From Pedobacter jeongneungensis (GTDB taxonomy: Bacteria > Bacteroidota > Bacteroidia > Sphingobacteriales > Sphingobacteriaceae), in the NCBI RefSeq assembly GCF_000633455.1, contig NZ_AYMG01000013.1:1-64000 (forward strand): 64,000 nucleotides of DNA, written 5' to 3'. A program made the translations under genes and the position numbers. This document shows, in pieces, positions 8,681 to 18,112 of the stretch (position 1 is its first letter; each line of letters starts with the position of its first letter). The notes under the pieces are model-generated. The model had not been told where the DNA came from. It saw only the letters and a list, made by a program, of their open reading frames with translations, and did no database searches.

Positions 8681-9196
8681 TTAAGGTCTGATGTCTATTT
8701 TAGTGCCGATTTTTACGGCATAATACAATTCATCTACTTCCGTATTGGTTAAAGCCATACAGCCATTAGTCCAATCAAAAAGCCTTTGAAATTTACCAAT
8801 AAAACCCATATGGTTTCTGATTCCATGTATTTTAATGTCGCCACCAGAATCCTTGCCTAGTAATTTGGCTTTTTCTACATCTTTTATATTTGGATAAGAT
8901 ACGCCAAGATTTTTGTGGTAACCGCTGTTGGGGTTTTTGGCGTTGATGGTATAAACTCCCTCTGGGTTTTTTTCGTCACCTTCATATTCTTTATGTCCAA
9001 TAGGACTATTGCCTAATGAAATTTTATAGGTTTTAACCAGCTTTTGCTTTGAATAAGCCAATAATTGCCGGTCAGATTTTTTTACAAGGATATAATCAAT
9101 TTCCGCATTGGCAGGCAATTTCATTTCAGGATACAAATTATAGATAAACACACCGAGTATGAATAATAAAATTGTACAGAAAATCACTTTTTTCAT
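8681..9196 (-). CDS. L,D-transpeptidase (YkuD domain)
   Basis: 171 aa. An N-terminal hydrophobic segment (residues 4-20) acts as signal peptide or anchor. The YkuD catalytic domain starts at about residue 33. The active-site block reads IKIHG (H124) ... TNGCMALTNTEV with nucleophile C146, fitting the HGxx...S/NxGCxR/A motif, although Met follows the Cys where Arg/Ile is usual. It cross-links or anchors peptidoglycan by forming 3-3 or lipoprotein links, or acts as an L,D-carboxypeptidase; these cannot be told apart here. No LysM or SH3 binding domain is attached. Confidence 0.9.
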   Translation of the reverse strand: MKKVIFCTILLFILGVFIYNLYPEMKLPANAEIDYILVKKSDRQLLAYSKQKLVKTYKISLGNSPIGHKEYEGDEKNPEGVYTINAKNPNSGYHKNLGVSYPNIKDVEKAKLLGKDSGGDIKIHGIRNHMGFIGKFQRLFDWTNGCMALTNTEVDELYYAVKIGTKIDIRP

Positions 9197-9289
9197 AGTC
9201 TGTAATTATCGATTAACCAGTTAAGCAATTTAAAAAATTAACCTTTATCAGGGTCCAATTATCAGTTAATTACCAATTAACCAATTAAC

Positions 9290-10240
9290 CTAACTCTTCC
9301 CAAACCTGTAATATAAGCTCAAACCACCGTAATTCTGTGCTTTTGCAACGCTTTTTACCTCTTTTGTTTTAAAAATCACATTAAAATCAGCTGTAAAGCG
9401 TCTGGAGCTATAATTAACCCCGAACTGTTGCTCATAAACAATCGGTTTTACGCCAAATGTAACCGGACTGTTATTATTAAATAGACTTCCCTGTATCGTA
9501 GCATCATAAGCCACAAAATTAAGCTGTGGTTTTACGTAAAAGAAAAATTCCGATTTATTTAAACTTTTTGTTTTAGAATTTCCGATTACGGCATTGTGGT
9601 AAGCACTGTTGAATAATTGATTTAATTTACCAATCCTTAAAAGTGCTGATGCGCCCAAACCTGAAAAAGTTGTGCCTAAATTGGCATAACCCTGTCCGCT
9701 GATATCAAAAATAGGGTCCTCTGGTCTGAAAAGCAATTTGCTATAATTGGCCGCGAAATTTACAGCTACTTCATTTTTAATCTGATAATCCCAGCCTGCA
9801 GGCGTATAAAAGCCTACTGTTTTGTGCAGAAAACGTTGCGCATCCTGGGCAAGTGAATTTGGTCCAACCGTCCCCAATTCTATACTGGTTTTTAAAACAC
9901 TTTCATTTTTATAAAAAACAGAATAGGCACCACCTGCATACAGGTAACCTGCAAAAGGCCTGTCCTGATCTGCTTTGTTGGGCACCTGCCCCCAATAAGG
10001 CGTGTACATTTTCTGTCCGGCAGAAATTTCGTAGGTTTTTTTCTCTATTTTATCCGATAATTTTTCGGTATTAATTGTATGGCGGAAATAGATAAACAAC
10101 CCATTGGTATAATAACGGTCGTTTAAAGTAGCCAGATAAGCATCGTTTTCGGTTTTAAAACCAAATTCGTTTTTAAAAGATTGGGCAAAACCGGTAGAAA
10201 CAACCAGGCAAAAAATTATTGTAGTTAAAATTGATCTCAT
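9290..10240 (-). CDS. LpxR-like outer-membrane lipid A deacylase family protein (DUF2219)
   Basis: 316 aa. Signal peptide 1-20 (STGFAQ), then a beta-barrel with alternating amphipathic strands and a C-terminal aromatic strand (GGLSLYYRFGKS). The LpxR signature is present early: TENDAYLATLNDRYYTNG, with N32, D33 and T45-N46-G47 matching the catalytic Asn/Asp and the YTNG motif. In Salmonella, LpxR removes the 3'-acyloxyacyl group of lipid A with Ca2+. The later conserved His lies in a region I cannot align with certainty, so activity is likely but unproven. Confidence 0.85.
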   Translation of the reverse strand: MRSILTTIIFCLVVSTGFAQSFKNEFGFKTENDAYLATLNDRYYTNGLFIYFRHTINTEKLSDKIEKKTYEISAGQKMYTPYWGQVPNKADQDRPFAGYLYAGGAYSVFYKNESVLKTSIELGTVGPNSLAQDAQRFLHKTVGFYTPAGWDYQIKNEVAVNFAANYSKLLFRPEDPIFDISGQGYANLGTTFSGLGASALLRIGKLNQLFNSAYHNAVIGNSKTKSLNKSEFFFYVKPQLNFVAYDATIQGSLFNNNSPVTFGVKPIVYEQQFGVNYSSRRFTADFNVIFKTKEVKSVAKAQNYGGLSLYYRFGKS

Positions 10241-10246
10241 AAAAAA

Positions 10247-10268
10247 AGTCCCGATGATTATCGGGACT
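10247..10268 (-). terminator. Intrinsic terminator after lon
   Basis: AGTCCCGAT (10247-10255) and ATCGGGACT (10260-10268) form a perfect 9-bp stem with a 4-nt loop; on the minus strand it is followed by a run of T. It ends the lon transcript just before the LpxR-like gene. Confidence 0.8.
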
Positions 10269-10323
10269 ATAAAAGTATTTATTGTAATTGGATTTTTGAT
10301 TGTTAATCCAAAAGATTTACCAA

Positions 10324-12795
10324 TTAGTTTACAATCGGAGCAATTTTAACGCTTAAATCTAATGGTTTTTTAACCTTATTCTTCGTAAGGGCTAAATCGA
10401 TTACCTCGCTCATTTCGGTTACATAGTGGAATGTTAAATCTTTAATGTAACTCTCTTTAATCTCTAAAATATCTTTACGGTTGCTTTTGCAAAGGATAAT
10501 TTCTTTAATATTTGCCCTTTTTGCAGCCAGTATTTTTTCTTTTATACCACCTACCGGAAGCACTTTTCCACGCAAGGTAATCTCACCTGTCATGGCTAAA
10601 TGTTGTTTTACTTTACGTTGTGTAAATGCCGAAGTTAAAGCAGTAAGCATGGTTACACCTGCTGAGGGGCCATCTTTTGGCGTAGCACCAGCCGGAACGT
10701 GAACGTGAACATCCCAGTTATCAAATAAAGTATAATCTATGCCAAATTCTGCCGCATGGGCACGTAAGTAAGCTAAAGCAATCACTGCCGATTCTTTCAT
10801 TACATCACCCAGGTTACCCGTTAAAGTTAATTTCCCTTTTCCAGGACTTAAACTCGACTCGATGAATAAAATATCGCCACCAACACTTGTCCAGGCTAAA
10901 CCTGTTACTACACCAGCAACTTCATTGCCTTCATATAAATCCTTATCGTAAATTGGTGCACCTAAAATACGCTCTACATCATCGTTGGTTAAATTTGCTT
11001 CGTAGGTTTCTTCCATGGCAATTTTTGTAGCTACACCACGCACCAACGAACCTATTTTTTTCTCTAAACCACGAACGCCCGATTCTCTTGTGTAATCTTC
11101 AATCACTTTCTCAATCAACGCAGGTTTAAGGCTGATATCCTTAGTTTGCAAGCCATGATTTTCTTTCTGTTTAGGCAACAGGTATTTTTTAGCAATCTCT
11201 ATTTTTTCTTCAATGGTATATCCGTTTACCTCAATAATCTCCATACGATCTAATAAAGCAGGTTGTATGGTGCTTAATGAGTTTGCTGTGGCTATAAACA
11301 AGATGTTGGATAAATCGTAATCCACCTCTACATAATGATCATAAAAAGCATTATTCTGCTCAGGGTCTAAAACCTCCAGCAAAGCTGATGATGGATCGCC
11401 ACGGTGATCAGTACCTACTTTATCAATCTCATCTAAAACAAAAACAGGATTATCTGCCCCAGCTTTTTTGATTGAAGAAATGATACGGCCTGGCATTGCA
11501 CCAATATAGGTTTTACGGTGACCACGTATTTCAGCTTCATCACGGATACCACCCAAAGCCATACGTACATATTTACGGCCTAAAGCTTTTGCGATTGATT
11601 TGCCTAAAGATGTTTTACCAACTCCCGGAGGGCCAACCAAGCATAAAATCGGCGCTTTCATATTACGCTTTAGTTTTAGTACGGCCAGGTATTCGATAAT
11701 ACGTTGCTTTACTTTTTCTAAACCAAAGTGATCTTTATCTAAGATGCGCTGTGCTCTTTTTAGGTCGAAATTATCTTTTGTAAACTCACTCCACGGTAAA
11801 TCTAAAAGTAGTTCCAGGTAATTTAACTGTACCGAATAATCAGGAGCAGCAGGGTTCATTCTACCCAACTTATCTAATTCCTTATCAAAATGATCTGCAA
11901 CTGCCTGAGCCCATTTTTTCTTTTTGGCTTTTTCCTGTAAAGCATCAAACTCCAAATCGGCAGAATTACCACCCAGTTCTTCCTGAATGGTTTTTAACTG
12001 CTGATTTAAGAAATAATCACGTTGTTGCTTATCAAGATCGGTACGCACTTTAGATTGGATCTGGTTTCTCAGTTCCAGCATTTGCAGCTCAACCATTAAA
12101 AGCTCCATTACTTTTTGCGCCCTTTCCTGCAATTTATCCATTTCGAGGATTTTTTGCTTATCGGCCATTTCGGCATTCATGTTTGAAGAAATAAAATTGA
12201 TCAAAAATGAATTGCTCTCTATGTTTTTAAGCGCAATACTGGCCTCACTTGGGATATTTGGAGAAAGCTGGATAATCTGTGCAGACATCTCGCGGATAGA
12301 AGCGATCAACGTTTTGAACTCTTTATCTGCCTTGTGTTTCTGCTCTTCAAACTTTTTAACAACTGCTTTAATATAAGGCTCGTTCTGTACCTCTTCAATC
12401 AGGCTGAAACGTTGTTTACCCTGTATAATTACAGTGGTATTTCCGTCAGGCATCTGCAACAGCTTAATGATGTTTGCAACGGTACCAACAGTGTTAAGTT
12501 GCTCAAAAGTAGGATCTTCTATCGAAACATCCTTTTGAGATACCACTCCGATAATTTTATTTCCCTTGTAGGCTTCCTTAATTAATTTAATTGATTTATC
12601 TCGCCCAACCGTAATGGGAATCACTACACCCGGAAATAAAACTGTGTTGCGCAAAGGCAATATGGCCAACGTTTCAGGTGTTTCCTCATTGTTCATTTCC
12701 TCTTCGTCCTGTTGAGACATTAAAGGAAAAAACTCAGTATCTTCATTGATGATTGGCATTGCCGTATGGAAATCAAATATATCTTGTTTACTCAT
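10324..12795 (-). CDS. lon: ATP-dependent protease Lon
   Basis: 823 aa from ATG 12795; a GTG at 12801 is a less likely alternative start. Order: N-terminal substrate-binding domain (about 45-245, [20 protein letters not shown]), coiled coil, AAA+ module with Walker [10 protein letters not shown] and Walker [11 protein letters not shown], then the serine-lysine protease domain with catalytic Ser711 in [11 protein letters not shown] and the lysine in [12 protein letters not shown]. It degrades misfolded and specific regulatory proteins in the cytoplasm. The protein is a full-length LonA. A hairpin terminator lies downstream and a possible sigma-54-like promoter upstream. Confidence 0.97.
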   Translation of the reverse strand: MSKQDIFDFHTAMPIINEDTEFFPLMSQQDEEEMNNEETPETLAILPLRNTVLFPGVVIPITVGRDKSIKLIKEAYKGNKIIGVVSQKDVSIEDPTFEQLNTVGTVANIIKLLQMPDGNTTVIIQGKQRFSLIEEVQNEPYIKAVVKKFEEQKHKADKEFKTLIASIREMSAQIIQLSPNIPSEASIALKNIESNSFLINFISSNMNAEMADKQKILEMDKLQERAQKVMELLMVELQMLELRNQIQSKVRTDLDKQQRDYFLNQQLKTIQEELGGNSADLEFDALQEKAKKKKWAQAVADHFDKELDKLGRMNPAAPDYSVQLNYLELLLDLPWSEFTKDNFDLKRAQRILDKDHFGLEKVKQRIIEYLAVLKLKRNMKAPILCLVGPPGVGKTSLGKSIAKALGRKYVRMALGGIRDEAEIRGHRKTYIGAMPGRIISSIKKAGADNPVFVLDEIDKVGTDHRGDPSSALLEVLDPEQNNAFYDHYVEVDYDLSNILFIATANSLSTIQPALLDRMEIIEVNGYTIEEKIEIAKKYLLPKQKENHGLQTKDISLKPALIEKVIEDYTRESGVRGLEKKIGSLVRGVATKIAMEETYEANLTNDDVERILGAPIYDKDLYEGNEVAGVVTGLAWTSVGGDILFIESSLSPGKGKLTLTGNLGDVMKESAVIALAYLRAHAAEFGIDYTLFDNWDVHVHVPAGATPKDGPSAGVTMLTALTSAFTQRKVKQHLAMTGEITLRGKVLPVGGIKEKILAAKRANIKEIILCKSNRKDILEIKESYIKDLTFHYVTEMSEVIDLALTKNKVKKPLDLSVKIAPIVN

Positions 12796-12801
12796 TATCA
12801 C

Positions 12802-13112
12802 ATTTTTCCGCTAACGACAAACTGGCAGTTTAATCGTATTCACTTTGTTTAATTTTTGTATTAAGTTAATAAATTCAACTCTTGTGCCAAAGTGAAAATA
12901 GTATTAATCTTATGTTAAAAAGGCAGAGTAACATAAATATTTCCGTTAATATCATATAAAGCTGATTTTAGCGTTAAAGCTAATGTTTGGCGCGTTTGGT
13001 TTTGAATGAAAGAAAATTAAAAACTTTTAAATTATCAGAATAGAATTATATTGCGAAAAAATTCTCCTATAATTTTAATAGGCGTTTGATTTGTTAAACT
13101 TATTACTCATAC
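12802..13112. other. Divergent promoter region between lon and the TPR gene
   Basis: 311 bp without a gene. It holds a 9-bp perfect inverted repeat TTCACTTTG (12839-12847) / CAAAGTGAA (12888-12896). On the minus strand the right arm overlaps the sigma-54-like sequence described separately. Nothing else specific was recognised. Confidence 0.5.
12875..12890 (-). promoter_or_regulatory. Possible sigma-54-type promoter of lon
   Basis: Minus-strand TGGCACAAGAGTTGAA fits the -24/-12 pattern TGGCAC-N5-TTGCW with one mismatch (A in place of the -12 C). It is about 80 bp upstream of the lon ATG and pointed at it. The mismatch is at a strongly conserved base, so this is tentative. Confidence 0.3.
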
Positions 13113-13733
13113 ATGAACTATTTTAAAAAGGCAATTTTAGGACTCATTATTTTTTCATCAACGGCTAGTTTTGCACAAAGCAATTATGAAAGAAGTATGC
13201 AGTCCATGATGAAAGGAGACTATAAAACTGCCGCTGCGCAACTTGAAAAAGCCGATGCCAAAACGCCTGATAATGCACAGGTTTTACAGATGCTTGGATA
13301 TTCGTATTTTCAGAACCGCGAATATGAGAAATGTATTGCTACTTACAGCCGTTTATTAACTGTTAAACCAACCGAGGTTTCAGCTTATTATTACCGCGGA
13401 ATTGCAAGATTAAAAATTGCTAACGACCCAAAAGAATCGTTAAATACAATGCGTGAAAACTTTTATCTGGCATCTCTCAAAGATTTTACAAAAGCAATCG
13501 AGATTAATGGAGATGAGGATGCCCAGATGTTTCAGAACCGTGGCTTAGCATACAAGGACTATGCGATTTTTAAATCTTTTAAAGCCAAGAAAAAAGAAGA
13601 AAAAACAGCTTGTGTGGCATTATTCAATAACTCTATAGCAGACTTTCAAAAGGTATTGACTTTGCAGCCGTTAAGGAAAGATATTATTGATTGGGTTACT
13701 TATGATAAAGCGCAGATTGCGAGTTTGAAATAA
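13113..13733 (+). CDS. Periplasmic TPR-repeat protein
   Basis: 206 aa with a signal peptide (1-21, SSTASFAQ). It has at least three to four tetratricopeptide repeats: about 26-58 (YERSMQSMMKGDYKTAAAQL), 59-92 (AQVLQMLGYSYFQNREYEKC), 93-130 (VSAYYYRGIARLKI) and 140-190. TPRs mediate protein-protein contacts, so it is probably a periplasmic adaptor; no enzyme domain is present. It is transcribed alone and ends at a strong terminator shared with the convergent lipoprotein gene. Confidence 0.85.
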   Translation: MNYFKKAILGLIIFSSTASFAQSNYERSMQSMMKGDYKTAAAQLEKADAKTPDNAQVLQMLGYSYFQNREYEKCIATYSRLLTVKPTEVSAYYYRGIARLKIANDPKESLNTMRENFYLASLKDFTKAIEINGDEDAQMFQNRGLAYKDYAIFKSFKAKKKEEKTACVALFNNSIADFQKVLTLQPLRKDIIDWVTYDKAQIASLK

Positions 13734-13750
13734 AATTTAGCCTAAGATGA

Positions 13751-13784
13751 AAAGGGGATCCGAATATTTTTCGGGTCCCCTTTT
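13751..13784. terminator. Bidirectional intrinsic terminator
   Basis: AAAGGGGATCCGA (13751-13763) pairs with TCGGGTCCCCTTT (13771-13783) with one G-T wobble, followed by seven T. It sits between convergent genes. Confidence 0.85.
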
Positions 13785-13785
13785 T

Positions 13786-14316
13786 TTATTTCAGCTTTCC
13801 AATAATGGAATATTTCTTTTCGTTTAAAAGCTTTATTTTCTGTTTCTTTTTGATGGCATATACACTATCGGGATAATAAGTTAAAGTGTCCTGCGATTGA
13901 TAAAGGATATTTTTATTGTCGATAATGATCTCTATTTTATCCACCTGCTGTCCATGCTGTGTTACAGAAATTTTCTTGATCGGGATTTTCTTACTGTCAG
14001 AGGTATACACATCAGTTCCATTCTGTTTAACCGTTTTAAAACTTCCCTTCCATGAAGTTTTATTGATGTCGGCATTAACAAAAATGGCTAATTCTTTGTT
14101 CCAGTCCGCAATTTTAGACTTTTTGTTTTCTGAAGCTTCATTTATGCTAACGGTTTTGTCCACATCGGGGTTTAATTGCTGCATACGCGAAATTTCTTTC
14201 CCGAAATAGCCTTTTATATCGAAATATTTAAAATCAGTATTTGCTTCGGCTTCTTTTCGCTGGTTACAGGAAAATAAGGCCAAAGCAAATACCAGGATAT
14301 AAGGTTTTTTAGTCAT
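13786..14316 (-). CDS. Small lipoprotein of unknown function
   Basis: 176 aa. The lipoprotein signal ends in LFSC (Cys16). The mature part is Lys-rich with mixed alpha/beta character and no domain I recognise. Its ATG overlaps the gpmI stop (TAATG), so it is translationally coupled to gpmI. There is no obvious reason for a glycolytic enzyme and an envelope lipoprotein to share function; the link may be only positional. Confidence 0.75.
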   Translation of the reverse strand: MTKKPYILVFALALFSCNQRKEAEANTDFKYFDIKGYFGKEISRMQQLNPDVDKTVSINEASENKKSKIADWNKELAIFVNADINKTSWKGSFKTVKQNGTDVYTSDSKKIPIKKISVTQHGQQVDKIEIIIDNKNILYQSQDTLTYYPDSVYAIKKKQKIKLLNEKKYSIIGKLK

Positions 14317-15839
14317 TATACTAAAACGTTTCCTGTCATTTCTGCTGGAATGGCAACACCTAATATTTTTAAAACAGTAGGGGCAATGTCGCCTAATTTA
14401 CCATCAGCAATGGTTTTGTAATCATTATCGATTAAAATGCAAGGAACCAAATTGGTGGTATGTGCGGTATTGGCAGATCCATCTCCATTTACCATAAATT
14501 CAGAATTTCCATGATCAGCCAAAAGAATAAAAGAATAACCGTGTTCTAAACCTTTTTTTACTACTGTTTCAGCGCACTTATCGGCAGTTTCAACTGCTTT
14601 AATTACAGCTTCGAAAACACCTGTATGGCCAACCATATCCGGATTGGCAAAGTTTAAGCAGATGAAATCAGCCCATCCTGTTTCCATTTCTTTGGTAATG
14701 GCATCAGTAATTCCTGCAGCACTCATTTCTGGCTGAAGATCGTAAGTAGCCACTTTTGGTGAAGGAATTAAAAGGCGTTTTTCGTTAGCAAATTCGGTTT
14801 CCCTACCTCCAGAGAAAAAGAAAGTTACGTGCGGATATTTTTCAGTCTCGGCAATGCGGATCTGGTTTTTATTGTTATTGGCCAATACTTCGCCGATGGT
14901 TTGGGTTAAATCATCTTTGGTGAAGATAACGTTTACCTTTTCAAAACTTTCGTCGTAAGTTGTCATGGTAACATAATACAATGGCAATTTGTGCATTTGC
15001 TGCTCAGGGAAATCTTTTTGGGTTAGGGCAGTAGTAATTTCACGACCTCTATCGGTACGGAAATTGAAACAGATCACCACATCGTCATTTTGAATGGTAG
15101 CAACCGGAGCGCCGTTATCCTGCGTTAATACAACTGGTTTTAAGAATTCATCAGTTATGCCATCAGCATAAGATTTTTTAATGGCAGCCAAAGCATCCTG
15201 AGTTTTCTCGCCAATGCCATTTACCATAACATCATAAGCTTGTTTAACACGCTCCCAGCGGTTATCGCGGTCCATTGCATAATAACGGCCAACTAGGGTA
15301 GCCAATTTGGCATTGGTGTTTTGAATGTGGTTTTGAAGATCGGTAATAAAACCTAAACCCGAATTTGGATCCGTATCACGGCCATCTAAAAATGCGTGAA
15401 CAAAAGTATTTGGTACGTTTGCTTCATTGGCCGCATCGCATAAAGCTTTTAAATGTTCGATATGGGCATGCACACCACCGTTTGATACCAGGCCTATAAA
15501 GTGTACCGCTTTATTGTTTTGTTTAGCATAATCGAATGCGCTCAGCAGAATAGGGTTGTGGTGTAATTCTCTGTCGGTAATTGATTTATTGATTCTTCCA
15601 AGTTCCTGGTAAACTACACGGCCGGCACCTAAATTCATATGGCCAACTTCTGAGTTACCCATTTGTCCTGCTGGCAAACCTACAGCCTCACCAGATGCTT
15701 CAAGCTTAGAATTTGGGTATTTTTGTAATAACGAATCGAAAAAAGGAGTGTTGGCAGCATAAGCAGCATCAGAATTGTCTTGTTTTCCGTAGCCCCAACC
15801 ATCAAGGATTATCAGCGCGAGTTTTTTATCGTTTACCAT
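14316..15839 (-). CDS. gpmI: 2,3-bisphosphoglycerate-independent phosphoglycerate mutase
   Basis: 507 aa, the expected length. It interconverts 3- and 2-phosphoglycerate in glycolysis and gluconeogenesis using two Mn2+ ions. The alkaline-phosphatase-like metal motifs are seen: LIILDGWG (D13), the phosphoserine nucleophile S63 in MGNSEVGHMN, HVHAFLDGRDT, and the C-terminal ADHGNSE and NTAHTTNLVP segments. It is transcribed leftwards with a downstream lipoprotein. A TATATTTG box on the minus strand (15914-15921) is a possible promoter. Confidence 0.97.
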   Translation of the reverse strand: MVNDKKLALIILDGWGYGKQDNSDAAYAANTPFFDSLLQKYPNSKLEASGEAVGLPAGQMGNSEVGHMNLGAGRVVYQELGRINKSITDRELHHNPILLSAFDYAKQNNKAVHFIGLVSNGGVHAHIEHLKALCDAANEANVPNTFVHAFLDGRDTDPNSGLGFITDLQNHIQNTNAKLATLVGRYYAMDRDNRWERVKQAYDVMVNGIGEKTQDALAAIKKSYADGITDEFLKPVVLTQDNGAPVATIQNDDVVICFNFRTDRGREITTALTQKDFPEQQMHKLPLYYVTMTTYDESFEKVNVIFTKDDLTQTIGEVLANNNKNQIRIAETEKYPHVTFFFSGGRETEFANEKRLLIPSPKVATYDLQPEMSAAGITDAITKEMETGWADFICLNFANPDMVGHTGVFEAVIKAVETADKCAETVVKKGLEHGYSFILLADHGNSEFMVNGDGSANTAHTTNLVPCILIDNDYKTIADGKLGDIAPTVLKILGVAIPAEMTGNVLV

Positions 15840-15863
15840 CTTTATTGTAAAATTTATTGATCC

Positions 15864-15900
15864 ACATTAAAACATTTTCATGTATAACATGTTTTAGTGT
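15864..15900. promoter_or_regulatory. Inverted repeat upstream of gpmI
   Basis: ACATTAAAACAT (15864-15875) and ATGTTTTAGTGT (15889-15900) are 11 of 12 complementary around a 13-nt spacer, between the gpmI ATG and its candidate -7 box. It could be an operator or a leader hairpin; the regulator is unknown. Confidence 0.35.
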
Positions 15901-15993
15901 TTTGTTTATATGGCAAATATAACTTTATTGATGCTTATACAAATTAAGAAATCCTTTTTTTGATATGCTAATGGCATAATTTTAGCTGTAGGG

Positions 15994-16012
15994 TTCTGTA
16001 TAAAATACAGAA
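15994..16012 (+). promoter_or_regulatory. Hairpin abutting the DUF4783 start codon
   Basis: TTCTGTAT-AAA-ATACAGAA is a perfect 8-bp inverted repeat whose last base is directly followed by the ATG at 16013. It occupies the whole ribosome-binding window, so it could limit translation as RNA or be an operator as DNA. Confidence 0.45.
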
Positions 16013-16411
16013 ATGATCCGGAGCTTATTTTTATTCATTATTAGTTTGTCATCGTTATATAGTTCTACAGCCTTCCAGGCTGATATTATCGATGATTTAT
16101 CCTCGTATTTTAAAGCTGGCAACGCTAAAGAGATTGCTAAAAGTTTTGCATCTACTATAGAACTAATCATAGTTGACGAAGAAGATGTCTACTCAAAAGC
16201 ACAAGGTGAACAGATTTTGAGAGATTTTTTCGTGAAGCACCCTCCGGTTAAAACAAGTATTTTTCATAAAATTAATACCAATCCAAATTATCGTTTTGGC
16301 GTAATTATCCTGAATACCGCTAAAGAAACTTTTAGGGTTTCCATCACGATGAAAAAATTTAATACCAGCTTTTCGATCACAGAGCTAAGAATTGAACCTG
16401 TTAAGGACTAA
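16013..16411 (+). CDS. DUF4783 family exported protein
   Basis: 132 aa with a signal peptide (about 1-21, SSTAFQ). The NTF2-like fold expected of DUF4783 fits the visible pattern: an N-terminal helix pair (DDLSSYFKAGNAKEIAKSF) followed by strands (TIELIIVDEE, FRVSITMKKF, FSITELRIEPV). Members occur almost only in Bacteroidota, usually just upstream of nadC as here. The role is unknown; NTF2-like proteins often bind small ligands. Confidence 0.85.
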   Translation: MIRSLFLFIISLSSLYSSTAFQADIIDDLSSYFKAGNAKEIAKSFASTIELIIVDEEDVYSKAQGEQILRDFFVKHPPVKTSIFHKINTNPNYRFGVIILNTAKETFRVSITMKKFNTSFSITELRIEPVKD

Positions 16412-16450
16412 GGTAAATCGGAATTAAGCAAAGTTTTGCCAAATAATTCT

Positions 16451-16458
16451 TATTTTTG
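16451..16458 (+). promoter_or_regulatory. -7 box TATTTTTG of nadC
   Basis: TATTTTTG matches TAnnTTTG and overlaps the first possible TTG codon of the nadC frame (16456), which argues that translation starts at the later TTG 16477. Confidence 0.5.
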
Positions 16459-16476
16459 CGGCATAAAGCCTACGTT

Positions 16477-17319
16477 TTGGATATTCAACTTATACATCAA
16501 TTCATAAAAAATGCCCTTACCGAAGATGTTGGTGATGGCGATCATACTTCACTTTCAACCATTCCTTCCGGCACTCAGGGAAAAGCAAAGCTGATTATCA
16601 AAGAAGACGGTATTTTAGCCGGAATTGAATTGGCTATTGAGATTTTTAATGAAGTTGATGCTAATCTAAAGGTTGATATATTATTGAAGGATGGTGCAGC
16701 AGTAAAAGTTGGCGATATCGCTTTAACCGTTTCTGGAAGTACACATTCTATTTTAATTGCAGAGCGTTTGGTTTTAAATTGCATGCAACGCATGAGTGGC
16801 ATTGCTACCAAAACCCATCGCATTGTTTCTCTGCTAGAATCTACTAATACCAAAATTTTAGATACCCGTAAAACCACACCCGGACTTCGTTATTTAGAAA
16901 AATGGGCCGTGAAAATCGGTGGAGGTGTAAACCATCGGATTGGTTTATATGATATGATCCTGATTAAGGATAATCATGTTGATTATGCCGGAGGTATTTC
17001 AAACGCCATTACAGCTGCTCAAAAATACCTTGCCGATCAGAATAAAAACCTGCAGATTGAAATTGAAGTCCGGAATTTAGAAGAACTGAAGCAGGTTTTG
17101 GCCATCGGTGGTGTAGACCGAATTATGCTTGATAACTTTAGCTTTGAAAATCTCAAGGCTGCAGTTGCATTAATCGACGGTAAATTTATTACAGAAGCTT
17201 CCGGAGGAATAACCGAAGAGAATGTTGTAGAATATGCTGCCTGCGGTGTAGATTTTATCTCAATGGGTGCGCTTACACATTCTGTGAAAAGCCTGGATAT
17301 GAGTTTAAAAGCATACTAA
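16477..17319 (+). CDS. nadC: Nicotinate-nucleotide pyrophosphorylase (carboxylating)
   Basis: 280 aa from TTG 16477 (MDIQLIHQF...). The longer frame starting at TTG 16456 lies inside the candidate promoter. It converts quinolinate and PRPP to nicotinate mononucleotide, CO2 and PPi in de novo NAD synthesis. Motifs: EDVGDGDHTS at the N-terminus, NCMQRMSGIAT, the PRPP/quinolinate-binding TRKTTPGLR...EKWAVKIGGGVNHR, and LDNF...EASGGI at the C-terminus. The start codon is non-ATG either way. It is followed 49 bp later by plsY. Confidence 0.95.
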   Translation: MDIQLIHQFIKNALTEDVGDGDHTSLSTIPSGTQGKAKLIIKEDGILAGIELAIEIFNEVDANLKVDILLKDGAAVKVGDIALTVSGSTHSILIAERLVLNCMQRMSGIATKTHRIVSLLESTNTKILDTRKTTPGLRYLEKWAVKIGGGVNHRIGLYDMILIKDNHVDYAGGISNAITAAQKYLADQNKNLQIEIEVRNLEELKQVLAIGGVDRIMLDNFSFENLKAAVALIDGKFITEASGGITEENVVEYAACGVDFISMGALTHSVKSLDMSLKAY

Positions 17320-17368
17320 AGTGATTTGCTATAAAATTAAAAGCTTATTTTTTGTATCATTGTAGGCT

Positions 17369-18016
17369 ATGGTTACGGTTTATTCTCTCAGCGCGCTATT
17401 AATTGCTTACCTTTTTGGATCTATACCAACAGCTGTATGGCTTGGTCAGGCCTTTTATGGGGTTGATGTAAGGGAATACGGAAGTGGCAATGCTGGCGCA
17501 ACCAATACTTTTAGGGTATTGGGTAAAAAGGCCGGAATTGCCGTTATGATCATCGATATTGCAAAGGGTTATACCGCAACCAATCTGGCCTATTTAATCG
17601 GCATGTCGGTAACCGGACCACAAAATTCAGTTGTTTTTGTTAACTATCAGCTTGCCCTTGGTGTAACCGCGGTAATGGGACATTTATTTCCTGTTTTTGC
17701 AGGTTTTAGAGGGGGAAAAGGAGTGGCTACACTTTTTGGAATGGTTTTAGCAGTTAACTTCGAAGCATCTATGCTTTGCGTTCTGGTTTTCGTGGTGGTA
17801 TTGTTATTAACCAAATATGTTTCATTAAGTTCTATCTGTGCAGGCTTTACATTTCCGCTCAGTGTAGTCTTTTTGTTTCAGGTATCGATCAAATCTGAAG
17901 TGCTTTATGGCATGGTAGTTTGTATTTTAATCCTGGTAACTCACCAAAAAAACCTCGAAAGATTGCTGAAAGGCAAAGAATCCAAAGTGTACTTGTTTAG
18001 GAAGAAAACTAATTAA
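17369..18016 (+). CDS. plsY: Acyl-phosphate:glycerol-3-phosphate acyltransferase
   Basis: 215 aa, five predicted membrane helices. It transfers acyl groups from acyl-phosphate to glycerol-3-phosphate, the first committed step of phospholipid synthesis. The three PlsY motifs are present: GSIPTAVWLG near the start, YGSGNAGATNTFRVLGKKAG, and GHLFPVFAGFRGGKGVAT. An AT-rich TATTTTTTG stretch 13 nt upstream may be its promoter. Confidence 0.96.
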   Translation: MVTVYSLSALLIAYLFGSIPTAVWLGQAFYGVDVREYGSGNAGATNTFRVLGKKAGIAVMIIDIAKGYTATNLAYLIGMSVTGPQNSVVFVNYQLALGVTAVMGHLFPVFAGFRGGKGVATLFGMVLAVNFEASMLCVLVFVVVLLLTKYVSLSSICAGFTFPLSVVFLFQVSIKSEVLYGMVVCILILVTHQKNLERLLKGKESKVYLFRKKTN

Positions 18017-18112
18017 TTAAACAAAACACATTTCATTAAAACTTATTTATTGGCTCACTGTTTAATCTTCGGTTTTGCTTATACGTACTACTAATCATTT
18101 AAAATCGCATTT

